From contig CM075938.1 of the NCBI GenBank assembly GCA_038030265.1, positions 23,847,009 to 23,911,008 on the forward strand: DNA of 64,000 nucleotides, given 5' to 3'. Source of the stretch: Corythucha ciliata (lineage: Eukaryota > Arthropoda > Insecta > Hemiptera > Tingidae). Both the position numbers and the translations under genes were made by a program. The first letter of the stretch is position 1. Each line of letters begins with the position of its first letter. The notes beneath the pieces were generated by a model, which was not told the origin of the DNA, ran no database searches, and was given only the letters and a program-made list of their open reading frames with translations. Of this stretch, positions 12,101 through 19,689 are shown in pieces.

Positions 12101-15100
12101 TTGAAGAAATAAGTTTTACGGTTGAATGGGGAGGGGAGAGATGAATTTTTCATCGTTGCATCCTTCGTAGAAACTTCTTGAAAAGGAAGTTTCCTGCCTT
12201 GACTTGAAAAGCAAGTTTTTTGTGTTTCGAGGGGGAAGGTTGTCGCGGCGGGAGTAGGGGGGAAGTATCTTTTACAAGTTAATGATCGTGACACTACGAC
12301 ACCAGTCGCCAAACACCGAATTCGAATTGAATCATACAAAAGTTTAAATTTTCTTTTTTGTGCCTCTTTGTTTTCAATTCAGATAAAAGAGACGATAAAG
12401 TTATTGAAGTGGAACAAACTAACAAGAAAACAAAACGCTTCCACGTATCGAGTAAAATACAGTTGCAGCCGACCGCTGAGGACGACTACGCGGATTACAC
12501 TTGTGAAGCGAGACATGAAGCCCTCTCGCCCGACGCTCCACTTCGGGTGACCGTTCAATTGAGCGTTCTCTGTAAGTTTGCCCGCAATACAGTTGGTGTC
12601 TTGATGGTTGTGGCCTAACTTTTTATATATTTTTTCCCCTCGTAAGATCCCCCCGGTCTTCCCTACATCGAAGGATACACAGAGGGAGAGACGATTCGTC
12701 GCGGACAAACCGTCGAGCTCATCTGTCGATCACGAGGTGGCAATCCGCCGGCACAGCTCATTTGGTACAAGAACGGCGAGCAGATTCGAATGGCCTACCG
12801 TACGGCCGGTCGGCTCTCGGAGAATATTTACACGTTCACGGCCGACACGACGGACAACAAGGCGAAATACAAGTGCGAAGCTTTGAACGTCATGAGTCCG
12901 ACACCGTTAAAAGCTGAAGTCGACATGACAGTGCTTTTCGCGCCGTCGCATGTCACTATCACAGGACCGTCGGAGGCTCGCGTGGGCGACACAGTGCCGC
13001 TAACTTGTACAACGGCCAGTAGTAATCCACCGGCGGATATCAAATGGCAAATTGGAGGACGTCAAGTTCGTAACGCGACGCAGCGAACTATCACGGCTCC
13101 CGAGGGAGGCTGGATAACGACGTCGAACACGACAGCTGTCATCGCACCTGAACAACGCTCTCTCGTTGTAATTTGCCACGGTCTGAATAAACAACTGACT
13201 GAGAACATCGTTGGAACTCACACGATCAACGTACTTTGTATGTGACTTTTTTTGAAAGGATAGGGTAAGGGAATAATGTTTATCCTTCATTTGTTTGTAC
13301 TTTTTTAGACCCTCCAGGACCACCCCTAATTAGTGGTTACGTCAAAGGAACTCATGTCCCGGCGGGGTCAGTTCAAAAAATTTCTTGCATTTCTTCAGGG
13401 GGTAATCCTCTAGCGAATCTCGTTTGGTATAAAAACGATAAAAAAGTAAGTTTTGCCCCCCCCTCCCCCTGTAACAATGATTACGTAACACCACCCCATC
13501 TCATTGCTTTTTCCAGATTAACTCCGTGACAAAGACATCGGATAAATCAGTCTCGGCTGAAGTCACCATACTGGCAAATGTAACAGACAATGAGGCCATT
13601 TATAAATGCGAAGCTTCTAACCCGGCCACGGAAATCCCTCTGTTCGAGACAATACAACTGAGCGTTCACTGTAAGTCAGTGTCCCCCCATTTTCCACTCC
13701 CTCGCAGCAATTTATTATGGAGGCTTACACTCAAAATGTATTTCTTCCATTAACGAACCGTCCTCTTCACAAATTCACTTCGAGACTCAATTAAAAAGCG
13801 TTTGTGTGTGTGCGTGTGTTCCCAGTTCCTCCGGATCACGTTCGAATTAGGAAAGAACCCGAAGAGTTACGCTCAGGGACGATAGCGACACTCACTTGCG
13901 ACGGATCGTCGAGCAATCCGCCTGCTGAGTTGTCCTGGTGGAGGGAGGGCATTTCGGTGACGGACGGAATTTCGAACAGTTCAAAGCCGGGCCTGCACGG
14001 CGGCGTTGTGTCGTCCATTCAACTAAGATTGAACGTAACGCCCGAAATCAACGGTGACGTGTACACGTGTCAGGCGTCAAACATTGCACTGCAGCGAAGC
14101 ACGCACGACGCTGTTACGATGAACGTTCTGTGTAAGTTGTTCTTTATTTTTTTATGGGATCACAAGGCTGCCACCGACGTTGGTTTTACGTTCAAAATTG
14201 TGTCGCAGATAAACCAGTGTTCAACGAGCCCAACGAGACTCAATTAACCGGCCACGAGGGTCAAAGCCTCATACTCGCTCCCGTGGCGAGCGGCAATCCC
14301 TCCACGATGACCTACACTTGGACCAAAGACAAAGCGCCGGTAATGTCGGGGCCTTATCTCACGGTTGAAGGCCCACTTTTGAATTTCACTCGACTCCACC
14401 GCTCTCAAACGGGCACCTACACCTGCGAAGCGGTGAACACCGAGGGTTCGTCGACTATCAGTTTCAACGTGACTGTTTTGTGTAAGCAGCTCATTATTTT
14501 TTTTAATTGGGGTTTGTTGCACTAACAATTTTTTTTTTTTTTTTACTCGCAGATGCTGCAACAATAACGGAAGTCAGCGAGGGAGTGACTGCCTCGCCCG
14601 GCAAAGACGCTGAACTGTGGTGTAAGATTGAGGGATCTCCGCTTCACGCTGAGCACATCACGTGGCGTCGCCCTGACTCGCCCGACATGCTTCAGAGGAC
14701 GACAGTGACGTGGACCAACGGGACTTCCTTTTTGGTAATCCACAAGGCCGTTCGAGAGGACATCGGAAACTTTCAGTGTTCCGTCAACAACGGGCTTGGG
14801 AACGAGTCGATCAAGAATATTTTCTTGACCGTTGAACGTAAGTTATTTATTTTTTTATTTTTTTGGATATGGTAATAATTTATTACATTTTGCGTTCATC
14901 ACCCAGATAAACCTGAAATGGATCAATCGCCGGCGCTGAAAAAAGCGGCTAGCAACAGCGGTGAAACTGCTCGACTTATATGTCGAGCGTCGTCCGCTCC
15001 CACTGCCAATTTCACTTGGTCTCGCGACGGAGCCATACTGACGACAGATCACCACAAATATCTTATCGAAGTGAAAAAACTTGATGAAGTTCGCCACGAG

Positions 15101-17644
15101 TCGTCCCTTTTGATACGAAACGTTGAAGTGTCCGACTACGGGCGCTACGAGTGCATCGCTCGCAATGGCCTGGGTTTTGCCACCCAGTCCGTTCGCCTGT
15201 CCGTGACGACAATACCGGACCCTCCGACGCATCTTGCCGTCTACAACGCAAGTCACGACTCGTTGACGCTGGGCTGGGAGCCGGGCTTTGACGGCGGCCT
15301 ACCGCAAACTTTTCGGCTCCGATATCGAATTGCTTCACCCTCGGGAACCTCCAATTACAGGCAAGCTAATTGAAAATTAACTTTTAATTGCCGCTAACAA
15401 TTTAATTTCAATTGTACCGTACAGGTATGAAGACACGGGCAACGCTACACGATACGTCGTCACGGGTCTCCAGCTGGCCACCCAGTACGTCTTCAGCGTC
15501 ATGGGTCAAAACCGTATGGGCGCCAGCCGTTATCTGCCAGACACGTTGAAAGCCACAACTTCAAGTAAGTTGTTTTCCGTATTTTTGCACATTTTAAAGC
15601 ACAGTAATTTGCTTTTTTACGTAATTAAAATAACGGTGTTTTCCATTTGCATACATTTCAGCTCTGTAGCCGAGAATGTCCACCCGTCTTCTCCGTTATC
15701 GTATGATATAATTCAGAGAAGACGGGTGGAAATGCTCGGCTGCAAAGCTGAATTTTATGCAAATGGTAAACGCTATAAGAGATTTGTAATTTTTATTTTC
15801 ATGAATAAATTCAATTTACAAGCTCTTATTTTAGACTTTAGTCCAGAGGTAGGTGCTTTTGAGTAGAGCTATTATTTCTTATAGCTCCTTCAAGTTACCT
15901 CTTCGGGGCTGATGGTGGGTACGATTACTGGGGACGAGCTAGTTGTCACGGTGACAACTAGCACGGTGGCCCATGAAGGTGTTCTAGTAGGTTCGAAGGA
16001 GTTGGATGAGGATAACTCTACTCATTAGTACTCCTGGAAAATTAAAACTTTTATTTAATTATGTTTGTTTTTATGATTTTGCTTAAGTCTCAGTGAAGCG
16101 TGTTTAGGCCATTTTCCTCTTAAACCTCTTACCCTTGCATGACCTTGTTTTCTTGTGTGGTTTGCACATTGCACTTTTGATCTATTTAACCGCTTTCTCA
16201 AACCTTTAACCCAGTTTTTGTCCTTGGTTGTAGTTTTTGGAAACAATTTGAAAAGTCCCTTTGACGTTTCTTCCTTAAATGACTCAAAATGAGTGACTAA
16301 TCTTCGAAAAAAAAGCTTTAATTAACTTCCTTTCCCCCTCCTTCCTCCCAATTAACACAGGTGTAGCTCCACCTTCGCTACCATCGCGCGGTGGTTCAAG
16401 CGGGTCCGGCTCGAAAGCCGGCTCGGGTCTTGTCCTGGTGTTGGGCTCGATAATCGGTGCCCTGCTCCTCATAATGAACCTTTTTGTGTTCGCTTGCTGT
16501 TTACGCAAGCGCCGTTCCCGTCTCGCTTCTGCTAAACACGCTCCAGGTACGTCAAATTTTTGTTTACTTTTTTTTTTGTACTCCCTCTAATAGGCGAAGG
16601 GCCACCGCTTGAACACGATCGCGCCGATTTACCTTTGGTGATAATTATGGCGGTCGCTTCGACGGCCGGTTTTCTTCTTGTGGTCAACGCCCTGGTCATT
16701 GCCTACTTTTTCTACAGGAAACGAAGGCGGCAGTCTTCTAAGGGCAAGGAAGCAGGTAGAGTGATGGATTAAAAGTAGGAGGAGTGGGGGGAGCAGCCGC
16801 GACCACGCTCCGATGATAAAATGTTGAAGGGGGTTGGGGTTATGGTGACAGTAAAAACTGTGAGGTAAGGACGATACCCAACAGATGTTTTTTACGATTT
16901 TTACAGGTGCTAGTGAGCAAGGAAGCAACAAAAGTGCGACAATTGAAATGTACGCCCCGAGTAGCTACAACGAGACAGTTACGGGGGAAACGTTGAGTTC
17001 AGTGTCTGAAAAAAGTGAAAGCTATTCGGACAATCAAGATTACAACGTACGCTATTTCTTTAAGCAAATTTTGTGGACTTTTTTTTTTATATGTTATGTG
17101 CTTCCGCAGGATGATGCACGGAAGACAGCTGCGGCAAGCACTTATCTCATGGATCAACCGGATTATCCGTATCAGTACCAACCGTACGATGTTCAGCATC
17201 AGCTGAAGGAATTGGAGCCCATTGGTCTTCACAGAAACACTTATAGTCAAAACGGTGGTAAGAGTTTTGTCGCGTTACTGGCGTTAATGGCGGCAGTCTA
17301 ACCACCCCCTTCCCCTAACTACAGGTATGACCATCAGTGGAGGCCCAGGTCTCGACACCTACTACACGCTACAGCCCGAACCGCGCTACGTCGCCTATCC
17401 ACCGCCGGTTCAATTCGCCGGTCCACCGTTGTCCGTCGTCCCACCCCAATTGCCGCCCCCCACCGTTCCACCACTGCCGGCCGTCTCGTCCCGCAGCATC
17501 ATCGGCGGCGGTGGTGGTGGCATCCTCGTTAAACCCCCACCGGATGTCACCGTCTCAACGCCACCACTTCTCACCTCCTTTAACTACAATTCCCCTCACG
17601 GCATTGTTCCAAATGTCTCCGATCAAGACTCGCACCTCGTTTGA
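2981..17644 (+). CDS. Nephrin / Sticks-and-stones (Sns)-like Ig-FN3 adhesion receptor, 5'-partial, spliced
   Basis: Single-pass cell adhesion receptor of the nephrin/Sns/Hibris group; in flies these act in myoblast fusion and the nephrocyte diaphragm, in vertebrates in the podocyte slit diaphragm. Spliced exons read by eye: 2981-3133, 12383-12571, 12647-13237, 13309-13445, 13517-13670, 13826-14131, 14209-14481, 14553-14837, 14907-15360, 15425-15564, then 16361-16546 or 16594-16755, then 16907-17046, 17110-17257, 17325-17644. All phases agree, giving 1158 residues plus stop with the first TM exon. Order: eight Ig domains (about 2-110, 116-212, 213-311, 312-408, 409-510, 511-601, 602-696, 697-800), FN3 (801-890), TM, cytoplasmic tail of about 200 residues ending HLV. 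Cys pairs (for example LICRSRGG with YKCEALN) and NPPA motifs are clear. Signal peptide and any earlier domain lie upstream of the window. The family call is strong; Sns versus Hibris is not resolved. Confidence 0.93.
4040..5640 (+). repeat. Degenerate ~30-bp tandem repeat array, family 1
   Basis: Roughly 50 decayed units of 28-32 bp. The consensus is about GCTAATTCGCGGCTAAAAT followed by TGAGAAAAAC. The clearest neighbours are at 4224-4281. Further copies lie at 7200-7520, 8150-8440, 10180-10290, 24060-24100, 34340-34850 and 61420-61600 on this strand, and at 32590-33640 and 34030-34110 on the opposite strand. Confidence 0.85.
5694..5938 (+). repeat. 121-bp tandem duplication (two copies)
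   Basis: The block starting GTTAAAAAAATGAAGCGG recurs 121 bases later with almost no change (one C/T difference in the AAATTCAAAA / AAATTTAAAA part). Each copy ends near GTTAAGTGTTGGAAAA. It makes a small repeated open frame at 5744-5956 that I do not consider a gene. Confidence 0.93.
6920..8762 (+). repeat. 922-bp tandem duplication
   Basis: Unit 1 is about 6920-7840 and unit 2 about 7841-8762. Both run from TTTTACACGAGTACG to GTGACGTTCCTGAG, with only a handful of substitutions, so the event is recent. The duplicated open frames (7004-7225 and 7926-8147 on the minus strand; 7376-7627 and 8298-8549 on the plus strand) are by-products. Each unit contains copies of the 30-bp repeat. Confidence 0.93.
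9761..9848. repeat. Short inverted repeat
   Basis: GCGTCTGTGGAGTC at 9761-9774 has its reverse complement GACTCCACAGACGC near 9835-9848, with a loop of about 60 bases. Confidence 0.8.
12383..12571 (+). CDS. Nephrin-like exon: second half of the first visible Ig domain
   Basis: Phase 1 at both ends; donor GTAAGT. Encodes about 63 residues, from DKRDDKVIEVEQ through the DxAxYxC block (DDYADYTCEARHEALSPDAP) to VQLSVL. With the preceding exon it forms a complete Ig domain in the style of nephrin Ig2. Confidence 0.93.
12647..13237 (+). CDS. Nephrin-like exon: two complete Ig domains
   Basis: Acceptor CGTAAG and donor GTATGT, phase 1 both sides, 591 nt. The first Ig (YPPGLPYIEGYTEGE onward) has Cys in LICRSRGGNPPA and YKCEALN. 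The second (FAPSHVTITGPSEARVG onward) has Cys in LTCTTASSNPPA and VICHGLNKQLTEN. Two domains in one exon suggests ancestral intron loss between them. Confidence 0.95.
13309..13445 (+). CDS. Nephrin-like exon: Ig domain, first half
   Basis: Starts phase 1 after TTTTTTAG and ends phase 0 before GTAAGT. Encodes YPPGPPLISGYVKG, the first Cys (KISCISSGGNPLANL) and the core Trp (VWYKNDKK). An intron inside the domain at the C-C' turn mirrors the split seen in the first visible Ig. Confidence 0.93.
13517..13670 (+). CDS. Nephrin-like exon: Ig domain, second half
   Basis: Phase 0 start after TTTTTCCAG, phase 1 end before GTAAGT. Encodes the E-F-G part with VTDNEAIYKCEASNPATEIP and ends LSVHF, leading into the next Ig at PPDHV. 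Confidence 0.94.
13826..14131 (+). CDS. Nephrin-like exon: complete Ig domain
   Basis: 306 nt, phase 1-1, one whole Ig. Cys residues sit in TLTCDGSSSNPPAEL and VYTCQASNIALQRS; core Trp in LSWWREG. The acceptor is preceded by a TG-rich tract (13803-13820) rather than plain pyrimidines. Confidence 0.95.
14209..14481 (+). CDS. Nephrin-like exon: Ig domain lacking the first canonical Cys
   Basis: 273 nt, phase 1-1. The F-strand Cys (TYTCEAVNTEGS) and core Trp (YTWTKDK) are present, but the B-strand reads SLILAPVASGNPS with no Cys, so the usual disulphide cannot form. I believe the matching domain of insect Sns also lacks it, so this is probably a family trait rather than damage. Confidence 0.93.
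14553..14837 (+). CDS. Nephrin-like exon: complete Ig domain
   Basis: 285 nt, phase 1-1, acceptor ACTCGCAG after a T-rich tract. Cys in LWCKIEGSPLHAEH and FQCSVNNGLGNES; the Trp is in ITWRRP. Several NxS/T sequons (TNGTS, GNES) suggest glycosylation. Confidence 0.94.
14907..15360 (+). CDS. Nephrin-like exon: last Ig domain and start of FN3
   Basis: 454 nt, phase 1 in, phase 2 out. The Ig has Cys in RLICRASSAPTANF and YECIARNGLG. The FN3 domain begins at DPPTHLAVYNASHDSL with the conserved Trp in LGWEPGFDGG. The exon ends CAG before a GC donor (GCAAGC), required to join SNYR to YEDTG in frame. Confidence 0.94.
15425..15564 (+). CDS. Nephrin-like exon: end of FN3
   Basis: 140 nt, phase 2 in, phase 1 out. 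Encodes YEDTGNATRYVVTGL, the FN3 Tyr-corner region (LATQYVFSVMGQNRMG) and the stem up to KATTS. It can splice in frame to either of the next two TM exons. Confidence 0.94.
15630..15776 (+). ncRNA. Long intronic hairpin (candidate miRNA precursor or foldback element)
   Basis: Arms of about 62 bases (15630-15693 and 15716-15776) pair with a few mismatches around a 22-base loop. The strongest core pairs CCACCCGTCTTCTC with GAGAAGACGGGTGG. It lies in the 796-bp intron between the last FN3 exon and the first TM exon. Length and loop suit a microRNA precursor, but a small foldback transposon is equally possible; I recognise no known mature sequence. Confidence 0.5.
15866..16019. repeat. Imperfect 150-bp foldback with a perfect 25-base palindromic centre
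   Basis: GCTAGTTGTCAC (15938-15949), one base, then GTGACAACTAGC (15951-15962). Outer parts (AGAGCTAT...CTCCTTC and GAAGGAG...ATAACTCT) also pair loosely. Same intron as the hairpin at 15630. Confidence 0.6.
16361..16546 (+). CDS. Nephrin-like alternative TM exon a
   Basis: 186 nt (62 codons), phase 1-1, acceptor AACACAG, donor GTACGT. Encodes a Ser/Gly linker (SRGGSSGSGSKAGSG), a hydrophobic segment (LVLVLGSIIGALLLIMNLFV then FACC) and the basic stop-transfer RKRRSR, ending KHAP. It reads in frame from the FN3 exon and into the tail exon at 16907. I judge this the less Sns-like of the two TM exons. Confidence 0.88.
16594..16755 (+). CDS. Nephrin-like alternative TM exon b
   Basis: 162 nt (54 codons), phase 1-1, acceptor CTCTAATAG, donor GTAGAG. 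Encodes GEGPPLEHDRADLP, a hydrophobic segment (VIIMAVASTAGFLLVVNALV then IAYFFY) and RKRRRQSSKG. The DLP-VII-...-NAL-VA/VI arrangement resembles the single TM of insect Sns as I recall it, so this is probably the ancestral version. It is only 47 nt from TM exon a. Confidence 0.9.
16907..17046 (+). CDS. Nephrin-like exon: cytoplasmic tail 1
   Basis: Phase 1 in, phase 0 out (donor GTACGC). Encodes GASEQGSNKSATIEMY, SSYNETVTGE and a Ser-rich stretch to DNQDYN. Several tyrosines in acidic or polar context are candidate phosphorylation sites. Confidence 0.9.
17110..17257 (+). CDS. Nephrin-like exon: cytoplasmic tail 2 (Tyr-rich)
   Basis: Phase 0 in, phase 1 out. Encodes DDARKTAAASTYLMDQ, then PDYPYQYQPYDVQHQL and HRNTYSQNG. 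STYL-DQ is a motif I recall from insect Sns tails. PYDVQ is a possible SH2 site, partly like the Nck-binding YDxV sites of nephrin. Confidence 0.9.
17325..17644 (+). CDS. Nephrin-like last coding exon: Pro/Gly-rich tail ending HLV
   Basis: Phase 1 in; stop TGA at 17642-17644. Encodes MTISGGPGLDTYYTLQPEPR, a long proline-rich part with PPxP SH3-type motifs, a run of six glycines and the terminus DQDSHLV. HLV is a class-II-like PDZ ligand; vertebrate nephrin also ends HLV, as I recall. A +1 frame is open across most of the exon (17337-17687), attributable to its Pro/Gly composition. Confidence 0.9.
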
Positions 17645-19080
17645 CTCTAACTGCCCGGACAGCAGCCGCCGCCTCTGTCCGATTTGAAGACAGCGACCGC
17701 TCTAGCGGTCTATCGATCGACTCCGGTGTAAAAACAACAAAATTGGTGAGTTTTTTCTTTATCTTTCCACCAACTGAAGACAGGGAAGTCGAAGAAAGTG
17801 GCCTAGTCGTATGTGAACCAAAGGTCTTGTACATAAAAAGCGCCGTTCTTTTATTTTAAGGACCTATCCTCGTTTCGTAGGTACGCTCAAATTTTCGAAT
17901 TTCGGTTAGAACTGCGCTAAAATTCCCTTTACATGTGCCAAAGATATTTTGACATTTCAGCCAGTGTTTTTTTTACATGTTTTGATCTCAGTTTTTTTTG
18001 TTTTTTTTAATCGTCCCCAATGAATTTTAATTGACTGGACGTTTAATTCTGTTGCTTAAAGTGTTCTTTGGCTCGACGAATTTTAGATTTAATTCGGAAA
18101 ATAACTGTAAATTGTTTTGTAAATACCCAAGTACGCCTTTCTCCCCTTCGTCGTTGTTAACTTTGTACATAAATAAGTAAAGTGTGTACATAAAAAGTTC
18201 GAGAGTCCCTTGGAAATGGTCGAGCACTTGTTGTTGTTGTTGGTCTTTTTTTTTTTTTTTTTTTTTTGTTTTTTTTTAGCTCAAATTTTTCTATGGCAGG
18301 GACGCGAAAAGGCGCAGGCGTACAGATCAAATTGTAGTAAACTTGCGTCTTGAATAATGTACAGTGTTTTAACAGAAACAAACAAACTATAAATGTTAAA
18401 AAAGCTCATTTTGGCTTCTATGTAAATATTTTTCCCGATACTCGTAAGATTTTTTTTAACTTTAAACGAATGTTTAATTTTTTTCCTACACGCACACAAT
18501 GAAAACGTGTGAAATTTGTGCTTTTCGCCTGAATTCATTTTCACCCCTCTCGCAATCGTATATTTTTCTAATTAAAAAAAAAAAAAAAGTATAAAAGGGG
18601 TAAAGAGGTGAAAAGCGCTCGAAGCGTGTACTTCTGACACGACTGCTCTGCCACAATAATTGTATGAATGATGCAAACAAAACATGTATGTGATGTAATT
18701 CATAGCTGTGGTTTCCTGTAGAAGAAGAGAAAAACGTAAAACATTTTTATCCCCCTCCCACTATACATACGACGACGATCCCCCCCCCCCTTCATACAAA
18801 ATGTGTACGCCTACCACAATTTGATCGGATAGAATTCAGCGATATGTAATGTTTTTATATTTGAACTGTTTTTATGTTAAGCGAACAAAAGCCGCTATAA
18901 AATCGATTAACAAGGAGGGGGTATATTGAAAACAAAACTCTTTTACTATAAATGTGCTGATACATTCATTATTATTATTATTTAATTATTAAATGTACAT
19001 TAATTGTTTATCGAATTTGTAAAATAATGAAATACAAAATTATAATAATTTTCATTAAACTACAGCAACTATTTATTTGT
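17645..19080 (+). other. 3' UTR of the nephrin-like gene and downstream end
   Basis: AT-rich, no coding. Candidate poly(A) signals ATTAAA occur at 18571, 18988 and 19054; the first is followed by an A-run, and the real end cannot be chosen by eye. It holds five Pumilio-type sites (separate entry) and a long T-run at 18247-18268. Confidence 0.6.
17828..18428 (+). promoter_or_regulatory. Cluster of five Pumilio response elements (UGUANAUA)
   Basis: TGTACATA at 17828-17835, 18164-18171 and 18185-18192; TGTAAATA at 18118-18125 and 18421-18428. All match UGUANAUA on the sense strand inside the 3' UTR. PUF proteins binding such sites usually repress or localise mRNAs. Confidence 0.65.
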
Positions 19081-19160
19081 AGATCATGAGAGTCCATTTA
19101 CCTGAAAAAAATTACGAAAATTGCCGCCTCGCTCTTAGCACGTGAGGAAGTCCCAGAATC

Positions 19161-19530
19161 TCAGTTTATTGTGGTCTCGTGTCTGCTGGAAACAGGTTGT
19201 TTGGCCACAGGAAGACATTTTTCGCTGGCCCCAGGTGGCCAGTCCTGGTTCACTGTTGAGCAAGTGAGAAAACCACGATGTTTCTCCGCCAGAATATCAT
19301 GACTCGCCATATTGAAAGCCTTCGTTTGATGGAACAGGACAATATTCGAGTTTCTGGTCTTTTCCAGATTGGTGACGGCCACTACTGTACCACACTTCTT
19401 TCGAACCCCGAACTGCGCCTCCACAAATAGCTGTTGACTTTCGAAGTACTTCATAATTTGACGACATAGCAGGCTTTCGAATATCGTAGGAAAAAAGGAG
19501 CAATAGCAATGGGTCAATTATTTCGGTTTT
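19161..19530 (-). mobile_element. Relic fragment of a non-LTR reverse transcriptase
   Basis: The minus strand encodes FPTIFESLLCRQIMKYFESQ, QFGVRKKCGT and KAFNMASHDIL. These are decayed forms of the RT motifs (L...QFGFRKG, KAFDxVDHxIL) of CR1/Jockey-type elements. The A-motif Asp of KAFD is now Asn and the rest of the RT is missing. It is distinct from the LOA-like element next to it. Confidence 0.65.
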
Positions 19531-19689
19531 ATTTTGGCAAAAGTAATTTTCCAGCACTAAAGCGCATTTAGCAGAGTACAACTTGCCTAATTTTAATCAC
19601 AAATGAAGGGTGCATATTGTCGATTTGGGCCTCATTTTACTTCCATGTTCCCGTAGAGACAGGAAGCATGGTGTTCGTGAAAAAAATCG

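Larger units (their letters stand above)
3134..12382 (+). other. 9.25-kb intron splitting an Ig domain
   Basis: GT-AG intron (donor GTGAGT, acceptor TTCAATTCAG), phase 1. It is over ten times longer than any other intron of this gene in the window. Contents: the degenerate 30-bp repeat array (about 4040-5640), a 121-bp tandem pair (5694-5938), a 922-bp tandem duplication (6920-8762), a short inverted repeat (9761-9848) and further copies of the 30-bp repeat near 10180-10290. I see no alternative exon with splice sites and Ig-like content. Confidence 0.8.

Noticed and set aside
14244..15338. Long minus-strand frames opposite Ig exons
   Set aside because: Shadows of GC-richer coding exons on the plus strand.
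17337..17687. 116-codon +1 frame inside the last nephrin-like exon
   Set aside because: Explained by the Pro/Gly/Ser-rich composition of the real frame; no start context or conservation evidence.
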